DNA of 64,000 nucleotides from CAXTPV01 sp965276715 (GCA_965276715.1 OZ255622.1:2790001-2854000), one strand, 5' to 3'. Positions 39,699 through 49,478 are shown, counted from the stretch's first letter. The notes: generated from the letters alone by a model not told the origin. Numbers and translations are program-made.

Positions 39699-40103
39699 CT
39701 AGCCGGCCAGCCGCTTTTCCGCGCGCTCGATCGTCTCGACCATCGTCTGAGCCGCGCGCTTGGCGATCGGATCCTGTGTCGTCATCAGCAGCCGATCGGC
39801 CGTCATCAGCGCCGGCGAGAGGATGCCGCGCAGATCGTGCCGCAGCCGCTTGAGCGTCTCCGTCTCGATCGGCTCGACCGAGGGCGCGGACACCGGCGTC
39901 ACCGGCCGCGACGCGAGAGAGGCCGTCAGCCCCGAAACCGCAGCCGCGGCGAACGCCGCGATCCCTTCGTCGGCGCCCGACAGCGACAGGATCGACCATA
40001 CCAGGAGGCCGACGACGGCAACCCCAAGACCGAGTGCGCCGCGTCGACGCCAGGCTCGACCCGGCCTGGCCGTCTCGCCGAGAGCGTTCATCGCCTGTGT
40101 CAC
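39699..40103 (-). CDS. Membrane protein with a lone histidine-kinase dimerisation (DHp-like) segment
   Basis: A 134-residue protein. Basic N-terminus, one transmembrane helix (ALGLGVAVVGLLVWSILSLSG), then a Ser/Ala linker and a C-terminal helical hairpin starting KRLRHDLRGILSPALMTADRLL and ending AAQTMVETIERAEKRL. The HDLRGxLSPALxTAxRL pattern is that of the phospho-accepting His box of certain alphaproteobacterial kinases, yet no ATP-binding domain follows. It could be a phosphotransfer or dominant-negative partner. Divergent from rpmH. Confidence 0.65.
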   Translation of the reverse strand: MTQAMNALGETARPGRAWRRRGALGLGVAVVGLLVWSILSLSGADEGIAAFAAAAVSGLTASLASRPVTPVSAPSVEPIETETLKRLRHDLRGILSPALMTADRLLMTTQDPIAKRAAQTMVETIERAEKRLAG

Positions 40104-40269
40104 GAGGCCGCCCTTCCCCTGCTTGTTGGTTCAACTTGGTGGCGCATGATTGACCCTCAAGCAACCGCCGCCTATAAGCCGCGCCCTGACGGATCCGCGA
40201 CGGCCCGACCGTATGCGCGTCCAGCCCCGTCCGATTGATGGACATGACCCGTTCCAGGAGAGCGCACCC

Positions 40270-40404
40270 GTGAAGCGCACCTATCAACCGTCTAAGCTGG
40301 TCCGCAAGCGGCGCCATGGATTTCGTGCCCGCATGGCGACGCCCGGCGGCCGCAAAGTGCTGGCGAACCGCCGTGCGAAGGGCCGCAAGCGGCTTTCGGC
40401 ATAG
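40270..40404 (+). CDS. rpmH: 50S ribosomal protein L34
   Basis: A 44-residue basic protein, (V/M)KRTYQPSKLVRKRRHGFRAR... GRKVLANRRAKGRKRLSA, the full conserved L34 sequence. A GTG start with AGGAGAG upstream. It leads the conserved rpmH-rnpA-yidD-yidC cluster, typically near the origin in many bacteria. Confidence 0.97.
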   Translation: MKRTYQPSKLVRKRRHGFRARMATPGGRKVLANRRAKGRKRLSA

Positions 40405-40435
40405 GGCAGGGCTCGAGACGGAGCCCACCGCTTCG

Positions 40436-40786
40436 ATGGCGGCGCCGCGCCTCAAGCGCCGCGCGGAATTCCTGCGCGCCGCTGCCAAAGGCCGAAAGGC
40501 GGCAATGCCGGGTGTGGTCGTCCAGGCCCTCGCTCACGACGGCCCAGGGGCTCCGGCGCGGCTCGGCTTCACCGTCACCAAACGAGTGGGCAACTCGGTC
40601 ATCCGCAACCGCGTTCGCCGCCGGCTTCGCGAGGCCGCCCGGCTGATCTTGTCCCGTCGCCCAATCGACGGCTTCGACCTTGTGCTGATCGGCCGCGAGG
40701 GCACGATCGCCCGGCCGTTCCCCGCGTTGCTCGACGACGTCGAGCGCGCATTCGTCCGTGCCGGCGCGCGCGGCGACACCTTATGA
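40436..40786 (+). CDS. rnpA: Ribonuclease P protein component
   Basis: A 116-residue basic protein that assists RNase P RNA in removing tRNA 5' leaders. LKRRAEFLRAAAKG, LGFTVTKRVGNSVIRNRVRRRLRE (the RNR motif) and FDLVLIGREG are diagnostic. The ATG at 40436 gives the standard N-terminus. Confidence 0.95.
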   Translation: MAAPRLKRRAEFLRAAAKGRKAAMPGVVVQALAHDGPGAPARLGFTVTKRVGNSVIRNRVRRRLREAARLILSRRPIDGFDLVLIGREGTIARPFPALLDDVERAFVRAGARGDTL

Positions 40787-41019
40787 TCGCGATCACCGTG
40801 CCGATCCGCGCATGGCAGTGGATCGTCCGTCCGTTGCTCGGTCCGAATTGTCGCTTCCTGCCATCCTGCAGCGACTACGCGATCGAGGCCTTCGAGCGCC
40901 ATGGCGCCTGTCGAGGCGCCGCTCTCACCGTCGGGCGGATCGTCCGGTGCAATCCCTGGTGCGAGGGTGGCCACGACCCCGTGCCGCACGTGCATCATCC
41001 GAGAACGGCCAGGCATTGA
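40783..41019 (+). CDS. yidD: Membrane protein insertion efficiency factor YidD
   Basis: A 78-residue protein: WIVRPLLGPNCRFLPSCSDYAIEAFERHG, GRIVRCNPWCEGGHDPVP carry the conserved cysteines and the GGxDPVP motif. It is thought to assist YidC-dependent insertion. Overlaps rnpA by 4 nt and abuts yidC. Confidence 0.95.
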   Translation: MIAITVPIRAWQWIVRPLLGPNCRFLPSCSDYAIEAFERHGACRGAALTVGRIVRCNPWCEGGHDPVPHVHHPRTARH

Positions 41020-42772
41020 TGGAACAGAAGCGCCTCTTTCTCGCCATCGCGTTGTCGGTCGCGATCCTGCTCGTCTTCCAGGTCCTGATCCCGCCCCCGC
41101 ATCGCCCGACCCAGCAGACCGTCGCCAGCAGCCGCACGACCCCGGCCGCCGCGTCGCCAGTCGCAACCGGCGACGTGGCCTCGCCTGGCACCCAGCCCGT
41201 GTCCGTCGCACCGCCGGCGAATGCGCCACGGCTCGCGATCGACGCGCCGCGAGTCCATGGCAGCATCGATCTCGTCGGTGCGCGTTTCGACGACCTGGTC
41301 CTGCGCGACTATCACGAGACCGTCGCACCCGGCAGCCCGCTGGTGCGCGTCCTCGAACCGCAGCGTGACCCGCAGCCCAACCTGATCCAGTTGGGCTGGG
41401 CCGCTTCCCCCGGTGCCGCGATCCGCATCCCCGACAGCAACACGCTCTGGCATACCGATGCCAAGACGATCGCGCCGGGAAACCCCGCGACATTGACCTG
41501 GGACAACGGCGCCGGCCTCGCCTTCAGCATGCGCATCTCGGTCGACGGCAACTACATGTTCACCGTCGACCAGGGCGTCCGCAACTCCGGCGCGTCGCCG
41601 GTCCAGCTCTACCCCTGGTCGCGCGTCTCGCGCGGCTACACCCCCGTGGTCGCCGGCTCCTACCTGATCCACGAGGGCCCGATCGGCGTGCTGGACGGCG
41701 TCCTGCAGGAGATCGGCTACAAGGCGACCGTCACCGACAGCGAGAAGAACAACGGCGTCGCGCAGACGCACGCCTCGACGGGCGGCTGGGCCGGGATCAC
41801 CGACAAATACTGGCTCTCGGCGGTCATCCCCGCCCAGAACCAGGCGATCACGGCGTCCTACCGCCATGTCCCGGGTGTCGGCCCGGATGCGGCCGGCACC
41901 TACCAGGTCGACACGCTCGGCCGCGACGCGGTCATCGTCCCGCCGAACGGCGCGGCACATGTCGACAGCCACGTCTTCGCCGGTGCCAAGGAAGTCCACC
42001 TGCTCGACGCCTACATGCGCGACCTGCAGATCCCGCATTTCGACAAGGCGGTCGATTTCGGCTATTTCTACTTCCTGACCAAGCCGATCTTCTTCATGCT
42101 CGACTGGCTCAGCAGCCAGATCGGCAATTTCGGCCTCGCGATCTTGGTCTTCACCCTGTTCGTCAAGGCGCTGTTCTTTCCGCTTGCCACCAAATCCTAT
42201 CGCTCGATGAGCAAGATGCGCCTGCTTGCGCCACGCATGCAGAGCATTCGCGAGCGCTTCAAGGAAGATCCGACCGCGATGCAGCGCGAGACGATGGCGC
42301 TCTACAAGTCGGAAGGCGTCAACCCGGCCAGCGGCTGCCTGCCGATGCTGATCCAGATCCCGGTGTTCTTCTGTCTCTACAAGGTGCTCTACGTCACCAT
42401 CGAAATGCGGCACGCCCCGTTCTTCGGCTGGATCCACGATCTGTCGGCGCCCGACCCCACTAACCTGTTCAACATGTTCGGGCTGTTGCCGATCAACCCG
42501 ACCAGCCTCTCGCCGCTGCTGGCACTCGGGATCTGGCCGATGGTGCTGTGCGTGACGATGTTCCTCCAGCAGCGGCTGAACCCGCCGCCGCCCGATCCGG
42601 CGCAGGCGCGCATCTTCCAGATGATGCCCTTCATCTTCACCTTCATGATGGCGCGCTTCCCCGCCGGCCTGGTGATCTATTACTGCTGGAACAACCTGCT
42701 CACGGTCGCCCAGCAATGGTTCATCATGCGCAACACCACGCTCACCAAGCGCCAGCCCAAGGTCGCCCGGAC

Positions 42773-42776
<4 letters not shown>
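41019..42776 (+). CDS. yidC: Membrane protein insertase YidC
   Basis: A 585-residue insertase of the Gram-negative long form. An N-terminal signal-anchor (LFLAIALSVAILLVFQVLIPPP) precedes a large periplasmic beta-sandwich domain (about residues 60-340) and the conserved core from GNFGLAILVFTLFVKALFFPL, with YKSEGVNPASGCLPMLIQIPVFF, including the hydrophilic-groove region. Pro/Gln tail. Confidence 0.97.
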
Positions 42777-43452
<676 letters not shown>

Positions 43453-43456
<4 letters not shown>

Positions 43457-44355
43457 GCATGAGCGAGGCCGGACTCGCCCGCGCCCGCGAGCAGGCCGAC
43501 ATCCTGGCCCGCGCGCTGCCCTACCTTCAGCGCTACACCGGCGACACGATCGTGGTGAAATACGGCGGCCACGCGATGGGTTCCGGCCCGCTGTCGGAAG
43601 CCTTCGGCCATGACGTGGCACTCCTCAAGCAGGTCGGCGTCAACCCTGTCGTCGTCCACGGCGGCGGTCCGCAGATCGACCAGATGCTCAAGCGTCTGGG
43701 CGTCCAGAGCAGCTTCATCGACGGCCTGCGCGTCACCGACGCCGCCATGGTCGAGGTTGTCGAGATGGTGCTGGCCGGCAGTGTCAACAAACAGGTGGCC
43801 GGCCTGATCAACCGGGCCGGCGCCATGGCGGTCGGATTGTGCGGCAAGGACGGCGGCCTGATCCGTGCCCGCAAGCTGCGGCGCACCACGCGCGATCCGG
43901 ACAGCCACATCGAGCGCGCGCTCGATCTCGGTTTCGTGGGCGAGGTCGAGCGCGTCGACACGAGGGTGGTGCATGCGCTCACCGGCTCCGGCCTGATCCC
44001 GGTCATCGCCCCGGTCGGCTACGGCGCCGACGGCCAGACCTACAACATCAACGCCGACACCGTCGCCGGCGCCATCGCCGGCGCCTTGGGCGCCACACGC
44101 CTGCTGATGCTGACCGACGTGCCCGGCGTGCTCGACAACGACCGCCAGCTCATCGCCGAGCTCAGCATCGAGCAGGCTCGAGCCGGGATCGCGAGCGGCA
44201 TGATTTCGGGCGGCATGATCCCCAAGGTCGAGACCTGCCTCGCGGCACTCGCCGCCGGCGCCTCGGCCGCCGTCATCCTCGACGGACGGGTTCCGCACGC
44301 GTGCCTGCTGGAGCTGTTCACCGACGCCGGGCCCGGCACGTTGATCCGAGCATAG
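43453..44355 (+). CDS. argB: Acetylglutamate kinase
   Basis: A 300-residue enzyme phosphorylating N-acetylglutamate in arginine synthesis. VVKYGGHAMG (ATP-binding), VVVHGGGPQID, NADTVAGAIAGALGATRLLMLTDVPGVLD and SGGMIPKVETCLAAL are all present. The N-terminal helix (LARAREQADILARALPYLQRY) is that of the arginine-sensitive form. ATG overlaps the engB stop. Confidence 0.96.
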
Positions 44356-44577
44356 CGCGAAGCTCGCGGCGCTTCAGCGCAGCGGGCGATGGGTGTCCGG
44401 CAGCGCGATCGTCGACGTCGCCTCGATGATCTGCTTGGGGCCGCCCTTGGGCGGCAGACACGGGCGGGGGGATGGAAGGCAGCGGGCAGGACAGGATGGC
44501 GAGTTGGTACAGCAGGGTCGGCTCCTTCACGAGTGTGGCCGCCGCGGCTTGGACGCTCTCGAGCCACGCCGGACCAC

Positions 44578-45312
44578 CTAGTCCTGTGCGGTCGGCCGGA
44601 TGACGATGCTGCCGACATCCACGTCGGGCGGCTGCTCGAGCGCGAAGAGGATGCCGCGCGCGATCGCGTCCGGAGGGATCGCGATGCCCTTCAATCGCTC
44701 TTCGATCGCCGTTCTCGCCCGCTCATCGGTCATGGAGCTCGCAAAATCCGTGGCGATCACCCCCGGCGACACCTCGGTCACGCGCAGGCTCGGCCCCGCT
44801 TCCTGCCGCAGCGCCTCCGTCAGCGTGCGCACCGCGTTCTTGGTGGCGGCGTACACGCCCATGGTCGGCAGGATCTTCAGGCCGGCGGTGGAAATCACGT
44901 TGATGACGTGGCCATGGCCCTGCCGCGCGAACACCGGCAACGCGGCGGCAATGCCGTAGAGGGTGCCGCGCAGGTTCACGTCGATCATCGCGTCCCAATC
45001 CTCGACGCGCAACGCGTCCAAGCGCGAGATCGGGCCGATGCCGGCGTTGTTGACGATGGCGTCGAGCCGGCCGAACCGTTCGACCGCGTGACCCACCAGC
45101 GTCTCGAGATCGGCCCGCCGCGTGACGTCGGTCACGCGATACGCCGCCTGGCCTCCGGCATCGTTGAGCTCGGACGCCAGTGCTGCGAGGACATTCCCGC
45201 GCCGCGCGCCGAGCACCACGGCATGGCCATGGCGGGCAAGCAGCCCGGCAGTGGCCCGCCCGATGCCGCTGCTGGCACCCGTGATCGCGATCACCTTGTT
45301 CGTGTCGGCCAT
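44578..45312 (-). CDS. Short-chain dehydrogenase/reductase
   Basis: A 244-residue classical SDR: TGASSGIG near residue 12, DVTRR, NNAGIG, the active-site Ser in INVISTAG and YxxxK as YAATK, with SPGVIATDF. Close to the clavulanate/sepiapterin-like general SDRs; substrate unknown. GGAGAAG precedes the ATG. It occupies the place downstream of nusG where rplK is usually found. Confidence 0.9.
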   Translation of the reverse strand: MADTNKVIAITGASSGIGRATAGLLARHGHAVVLGARRGNVLAALASELNDAGGQAAYRVTDVTRRADLETLVGHAVERFGRLDAIVNNAGIGPISRLDALRVEDWDAMIDVNLRGTLYGIAAALPVFARQGHGHVINVISTAGLKILPTMGVYAATKNAVRTLTEALRQEAGPSLRVTEVSPGVIATDFASSMTDERARTAIEERLKGIAIPPDAIARGILFALEQPPDVDVGSIVIRPTAQD

Positions 45313-45347
45313 GTCGCTTCTCCGTCGGGCCGAAGGCAAGCCATCCC

Positions 45348-45388
45348 GCCGGCTCCGGACCGCACCCATGGCACCGGAGAAAGCCGGC
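45348..45388 (-). terminator. Hairpin after nusG
   Basis: GCCGGC-TCCGG (45348-45358) pairs with CCGGA (45374-45378) and GCCGGC (45383-45388) in the 92-base gap between nusG and the SDR gene. It may end the tRNA-secE-nusG transcript. No T run is visible. Confidence 0.4.
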
Positions 45389-45404
45389 ACCGGCGCGCCC
45401 GGGA

Positions 45405-45938
45405 TCAGGCCTTCTCGACCTGGCCATACTCCAGATCGACCGGGGTCGAGCGCCCGAAGATCGAGACCGACACCTTCAGGCGGCCTTTCTCCTCGTCGAT
45501 CTCCTCGACGGTGCCGTTGAAGCTGGTGAACGGCCCGTCGGCGACCCGCACCTGCTCGCCCACCTCGAATAGCACCGACGGACGCGCCGGACGTTCGATA
45601 CCTTCCTGCGCCTGGCGGATGATCCGCTCGGCCTCGGCTTCCGAAATCGGCGAGGGCCTGGTCTTGCTGCCCAGGAAGCCCGTCACCTTCGGCGTGTCCT
45701 TGACCAGGTGCCACGCCTCGTCGGTCAACTCCATCTTCACCAGCACGTAGCCGGGGAAGAACTTCCGCTCGGCGTTCACCTTCTGGCCGCGGCGGACTTC
45801 GACGACGTCCTCGGCCGGAACCAGCACCTCGTCGAAATGGTCGGCCAGCCCCTTCTGAGCCGCCTGCTCCTTGAGCTGCTGGGCGATCTTCTTCTCGAAC
45901 CCGGAATAGACGTGAACCACATACCAGCGCTTGGCCAT
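45405..45938 (-). CDS. nusG: Transcription termination/antitermination factor NusG
   Basis: A 177-residue factor binding RNA polymerase. The NGN domain starts AKRWYVVHVYSGFEKK and contains KFFPGYVLVKMELTD...VKDTPKVTGFLG. The KOW domain reads FEVGEQVRVADGPFTSFNGTVEEIDEEKGRLKV. It follows secE as in nearly all bacteria, but no ribosomal-protein genes come after. Confidence 0.97.
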   Translation of the reverse strand: MAKRWYVVHVYSGFEKKIAQQLKEQAAQKGLADHFDEVLVPAEDVVEVRRGQKVNAERKFFPGYVLVKMELTDEAWHLVKDTPKVTGFLGSKTRPSPISEAEAERIIRQAQEGIERPARPSVLFEVGEQVRVADGPFTSFNGTVEEIDEEKGRLKVSVSIFGRSTPVDLEYGQVEKA

Positions 45939-45950
45939 CGAATGCTTCCC

Positions 45951-46145
45951 TCAGCCCTGCAGGCCGAACAAGGCGCGCACGCCGTAGCCGATTGCCTGAT
46001 CGAATACGAGAAAGAACAGGGCGACCATGATGGTCATCGCGAGCACCAGCCCGGTCGTGACCATTGTATCGCGACGCGTCGGCCAGGTGACCTTGGCCAC
46101 CTCGGCACGAACCTCGCGCGCGAACTTGATCGGTTGAACGGCCAC
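45951..46145 (-). CDS. secE: Preprotein translocase subunit SecE
   Basis: A 64-residue single-span SecE. The amphipathic helix KFAREVRAEVAKVTWPTRRDT is followed by a C-terminal membrane helix (VLAMTIMVALFFLVFDQAIGYG). The GTG at 46145 follows AGGGGGA, which is a better start than the in-frame ATG nine codons upstream. Confidence 0.95.
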   Translation of the reverse strand: MAVQPIKFAREVRAEVAKVTWPTRRDTMVTTGLVLAMTIMVALFFLVFDQAIGYGVRALFGLQG

Positions 46146-46189
46146 ATGTCCCCCTGTCGCCCACGCCCCATTCAATCACGGGAGCGCGC

Positions 46190-46266
46190 TGGCAGGGGTG
46201 GAGGGTCTCGAACCCCCAGCCTCCGGTTTTGGAGACCGGCGCTCTAGCCAATTGAGCTACACCCCT
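46190..46266 (-). tRNA. tRNA-Trp (CCA anticodon)
   Basis: A 77-nt tRNA including an encoded CCA end. The acceptor stem AGGGGTG pairs with CACCCCT, the anticodon stem-loop is CCGGT-CTCCAAA-ACCGG, and the T arm has GGTTCGAGACC. The anticodon CCA reads tryptophan. It lies just upstream of secE. Confidence 0.96.
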
Positions 46267-46354
46267 GCGCGGCCCGTGCCTCTCAGGCGCGCGGGAAGGG
46301 CGTAGAAAGAGCGGCGACCCCGCAAAGTCAAGTGACCAGTCACCGAGAGCGCGG

Positions 46355-46428
46355 TGGAGCGGGTGACGGGAATCGAACCCGCACAGCCAGCTTGGAAGGC
46401 TGGAACTCTACCATTGAGCTACACCCGC
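46355..46428 (-). tRNA. tRNA-Gly (TCC anticodon)
   Basis: A 74-nt tRNA with encoded CCA. Acceptor GCGGGTG/CACCCGC, anticodon stem-loop CCAGC-CTTCCAA-GCTGG (anticodon TCC), T arm with GGTTCGATTCC. Confidence 0.96.
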
Positions 46429-46455
46429 GCGCCGTCGATCAGGATAGCACACGAT

Positions 46456-46541
46456 TGGTGGAGGGGGTTGGATTTGAACCAACGTAGGCGTGCGCCAACG
46501 GATTTACAGTCCGTCCCCTTTAACCACTCGGGCACCCCTCC
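46456..46541 (-). tRNA. tRNA-Tyr (GTA anticodon)
   Basis: An 86-nt tRNA with a long variable arm and encoded CCA. Acceptor GGAGGGG/CCCCTCC, anticodon stem-loop ACGGA-CTGTAAA-TCCGT (anticodon GTA), T arm with GGTTCAAATCC. Confidence 0.96.
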
Positions 46542-46667
46542 GGCGCGGTCGGACCTAGTGCACCGGCGCGATCGAAGCAAGCGGCTTCGTTCGCCACGGG
46601 TGCATCCCGCACTGGCCTGAGCGGCTGCCCCTGTCAACGCGGGCACGATCGGGCCAATATATGCCTC

Positions 46668-47504
46668 GTGACACAAGCTCCCCGCAGCGGGCCGCCTGAA
46701 CGGCGCCATCCTCATACTCATGGTCCGGGCCCCCGCCCCACCGTCCAGCTTGCGCGTCCTTCCTCGCCGGCGCCCGCTGGCCCGAAATCGCCAGCCGGCA
46801 CAGTCTGGCTCTACGGGCTGCATCCGATCGCGGCGGCACTCGCCAATCCGCAGCGTCGGCTGCGCCGCCTCCTGCTGACCGAGGAGGCGGAAGCTGCGCT
46901 CGCGGCGGAGCACCCCAAGCCCTGGCCGCTTACCGCCGAGCGGTCCGACCGCGCGCGTATCGACCATCTGCTCGGTCGCGATTCGGTCCATCAGGGCGCT
47001 GCCTTGCTCGCCGACCCGCTGGCTCCGCCGCCGCTCGCCGCCTGCCTCGAGCGCCCCGGTCCGATCCTCGTGCTCGACCAGATTTCCGACCCGCGCAACG
47101 TCGGCGCGATCCTGCGCTCCGCTGCCGCCTTCGGCGTCGCCGCCGTCATCGCCCAGGAGCGCAATGCGCCCGAGGAGACCGGCGCGCTCGCGAAGGCCGC
47201 CTCGGGCGCCCTCGAAACCATGCCGCTTCTGCGCGCGGTGAACATCGCGCGCACGCTCGTCGCCCTCCGCGCCGCCGGCCTCTGGATCGTGGGACTGGCC
47301 GCCGGCGCCCAGACGCTGTCCGGACCCTCCTTCGCCGCCCGGCGGCTGGCGCTCGTCCTCGGCGCCGAAGGCGAGGGGCTGCGCCGTCTCACCCGCGACA
47401 GCTGCGACGAACTGGCGGGCCTCGCGATGCGGGGTGCTGCCGAAAGCCTCAACGTCTCGGTCGCCGCCGGCATCGCGCTCTATGAAATCGCGCGACGGGC
47501 CTGA
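46668..47504 (+). CDS. rlmB: TrmH/SpoU family 23S rRNA 2'-O-methyltransferase (RlmB-like)
   Basis: A 278-residue SPOUT enzyme. The N-terminal substrate-binding domain (WLYGLHPIAAALANPQRRLRRLLL) is preceded by a Pro-rich extension of about 40 residues. The knotted C-terminal domain has LDQISDPRNVGAILRSAAAFG, LVLGAEGEGLRRL and LAMRGAAESLNVSVAAGIALYE. It methylates a ribose in 23S rRNA. The start is GTG at 46668; the nearby ATG at 46661 is out of frame. Divergent from the tRNA genes, a common alphaproteobacterial arrangement. Confidence 0.92.
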   Translation: MTQAPRSGPPERRHPHTHGPGPRPTVQLARPSSPAPAGPKSPAGTVWLYGLHPIAAALANPQRRLRRLLLTEEAEAALAAEHPKPWPLTAERSDRARIDHLLGRDSVHQGAALLADPLAPPPLAACLERPGPILVLDQISDPRNVGAILRSAAAFGVAAVIAQERNAPEETGALAKAASGALETMPLLRAVNIARTLVALRAAGLWIVGLAAGAQTLSGPSFAARRLALVLGAEGEGLRRLTRDSCDELAGLAMRGAAESLNVSVAAGIALYEIARRA

Positions 47505-47507
47505 CCG

Positions 47508-48188
47508 ATGGCGTCCCCCTGGCAGGAACTCGAGATCGAGCCGACCGGCGACGTGGTCGCGATCAGGCGCGCCTATCGCGCCCGCCTCGGCCGCACCAGG
47601 CCCGAGGAGGCGGCCCGCCTGCTGGCCGCCTATGAAGGTGCGATCGCGGCACTTCCGGTTTCGATCAGCCCGACCACCCAACCGTCCGCCGCGAGCGGCG
47701 CCATCGAGGAGGCGATCGCCCAGGGACGCCCGGTCGACGCCGCTGCCCTGATCGTCGACGGACGCGCCCGGTCGACGCTGACCCTTCGGCACGACATCGA
47801 GGCGGTCGAACAGCTGATCGCGCACCTGACCACCGAGCGGACAGTCACGGGCGCCGACATCGAGGGTGTCGCGCAGGCCCTCGGCTGGTTCGATGAGGCG
47901 CGCTCGCTTCCGGCCGGCGCCGCGTTCATCCGCCTTCGCGCCCGGTTGGCGGCCGAGCGGTGGCTCGACGGCCTGCGCGAGGCGGCGTCGCGGCCACGTC
48001 TGTTCGACGCGCGAGCTGCCGCCGCCAGGCTGCTGATCGGTGCCGCGCCGACGGCGCTCGCCCGTGTGACGACCCCGCGATCGGCGCTCGTGACGCTGTT
48101 GTCGGAGTTCGACGGGCATCGGGAATGGATCGAGGGACAGCTCGACCAGGACACCATCAGCGATGCGAGGCGGATGGTTGGAACCTAG
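47508..48188 (+). CDS. J-like domain protein lacking HPD
   Basis: A 226-residue protein. Residues 1-45 (PWQELEIEPTGDVVAIRRAYRARLGRTRPEEAARLLAAYEGAI) follow the helix I-II-III pattern of a J-domain, but the HPD tripeptide that activates DnaK is absent (GRTRPEE). The remainder is helical and unrecognised. It starts 3 nt after rlmB and is followed by a small membrane protein. A DnaK-independent scaffold role is plausible, not shown. Confidence 0.6.
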   Translation: MASPWQELEIEPTGDVVAIRRAYRARLGRTRPEEAARLLAAYEGAIAALPVSISPTTQPSAASGAIEEAIAQGRPVDAAALIVDGRARSTLTLRHDIEAVEQLIAHLTTERTVTGADIEGVAQALGWFDEARSLPAGAAFIRLRARLAAERWLDGLREAASRPRLFDARAAAARLLIGAAPTALARVTTPRSALVTLLSEFDGHREWIEGQLDQDTISDARRMVGT

Positions 48189-48190
48189 CG

Positions 48191-48652
48191 GTGAGCCCAG
48201 GTGGCGCGGCGCGTCTGGTGCTCGCCGCGAGCGGTGTCGTCGCGGCGTTCGTGGCACTTCTGCCGGCCACGCTTGCGATCCTGATCGCACTGTTCGATTT
48301 CAGCGCCCATGGCCTGCTGGGCATGTCGGGAACCCTGCTTGGTCTCGCCACGCCGTTCGGTGGCGGCGGGGGTCTCGCCACCTATCGCGGGGTCTCGGTC
48401 GACCTGCCGCGCGCCATCCTCGTCTCGGTGCTGCGTGGACTGCCGCCGATCGGCATGATCGTCCTGGCCGCACGTCCCGGGGACCGCACGCGCTGGATCC
48501 TGGCTTCGGTCTGCGGCGCGCTCGCGGTCCTGACCGCCGGCTGGGCCGCGGCGCCCGGTCTGATGGCCGGGCTGGGCTTGATGCTGCGCGCCAACAAGAA
48601 GCTGGGGGAACAGAAGCCTGTCCCCCCAGACCCCCCGGCAATCGTCAGATGA
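48191..48652 (+). CDS. Hypothetical small membrane protein
   Basis: A 153-residue protein with about four hydrophobic helices (LVLAASGVVAAFVALLPATLAILIALF, AILVSVLRGLPPIGMIVLAA, WILASVCGALAVLTAGWAA). No known family. GTG start 2 nt after the J-like gene stop. The last 18 residues (NKKLGEQKPVPPDPPAIVR) come from a GC-rich hairpin repeat, and its end overlaps the convergent cysE. Confidence 0.55.
   Translation: MSPGGAARLVLAASGVVAAFVALLPATLAILIALFDFSAHGLLGMSGTLLGLATPFGGGGGLATYRGVSVDLPRAILVSVLRGLPPIGMIVLAARPGDRTRWILASVCGALAVLTAGWAAAPGLMAGLGLMLRANKKLGEQKPVPPDPPAIVR
48604..48640. repeat. GC-rich hairpin element between convergent genes
   Basis: GGGGG-A-ACAG (48604-48613), loop AAGC, CTGT-CCCCC (48618-48626), followed by AGACCCCCCGGCA. 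The layout (hairpin, then a GACCCC tail at a gene end) matches the elements at 4411 and 5501. It can terminate both convergent genes. Confidence 0.6.
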
Positions 48653-49478
48653 CGTAGTCGACGGGGGGCAGCGTCTGGTCCATCGTCAGGGCCGGCATGC
48701 CGGTATGGCGGGTCCCGAGCGGACGCGCGGGATTGCCCACGACCGTGGTGTAGGCGTGCACCGCCTCCAGCACGATGCTGCCCGCCCCGATCTTCGCACC
48801 CTCGCCGACCTCGATATTGCCGAGCACCTTGGCACCGGCCCCGATCAGCACGCCGCGCCTGATCTTCGGATGACGGTCGCCGCACTCCTTCCCGGTCCCG
48901 CCCAGCGTCACGCCCTGCAGGATCGAGACGTCGTCCTCGATCACCGCCGTCTCGCCGACCACGATGCCGGTCCCGTGGTCGATCAGGATCCGCCGCCCGA
49001 CCTGGGCCGCCGGATGGATGTCGAGCCCGAACACCTCCGAGCCTCGCGACTGCAGGGCCAATCCCAGGTGGCGTCTCCCCTGTGACCAATACCAGTGCGC
49101 GGCCCGGTGCGCCTGCAACGCCTGGTAGCCCTTGAAGAACAGGAACGGCGTCATGTGGTCGGGACACGCGGGGTCGCGGTCCCGCACCGCCATCAGATCC
49201 TCCGACGCCGCGTCCAGGATCGCCGGATCCCGCGCGATCGCGTCCGCCAAGAGCCGGCGGAGCTTGTCCGCGTCCAATCCATCGCCCGCAAGCTTGGCGC
49301 CCAGCAGCGCCGACAACGCGTCCGCAAACCCGTTGTGCCGCGCAATCGACCGCTCGACGAGGCCCGCGAGCGCGGGTTCGTCAGCGGCGATCCGCGCGGC
49401 CTCGGCACTCAGGATGTCCCACAACCCGATCCGACGCAGGGTGCTGGCGTCGGGCTTCTCCCGCAGGATGGTCGTCAT
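48645..49478 (-). CDS. cysE: Serine O-acetyltransferase
   Basis: A 277-residue enzyme acetylating serine for cysteine synthesis. The N-terminal helical SATase domain (about residues 10-140, PFLFFKGYQALQAHRAAHWYW) is followed by the left-handed beta-helix: DIHPAAQVGRRILIDHGTGIVVGETAVIEDDVSILQGVTLGGTG, with catalytic His. Its ATG overlaps the stop of the upstream hydroxylase gene (ATGA). Confidence 0.94.
   Translation of the reverse strand: MTTILREKPDASTLRRIGLWDILSAEAARIAADEPALAGLVERSIARHNGFADALSALLGAKLAGDGLDADKLRRLLADAIARDPAILDAASEDLMAVRDRDPACPDHMTPFLFFKGYQALQAHRAAHWYWSQGRRHLGLALQSRGSEVFGLDIHPAAQVGRRILIDHGTGIVVGETAVIEDDVSILQGVTLGGTGKECGDRHPKIRRGVLIGAGAKVLGNIEVGEGAKIGAGSIVLEAVHAYTTVVGNPARPLGTRHTGMPALTMDQTLPPVDYVI

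Noticed and set aside
44356..44577. Minus-strand coding-like fragments (LPPKGGPKQIIEATSTIALPDTH) after the SDR gene
   Set aside because: The readable parts are in two frames, have no start codon or ribosome-binding site and match no family I know. Too weak to list as a gene remnant.
46661..46700. ATG at 46661 as the rlmB start
   Set aside because: It is out of frame with the methyltransferase; the GTG at 46668 is in frame.
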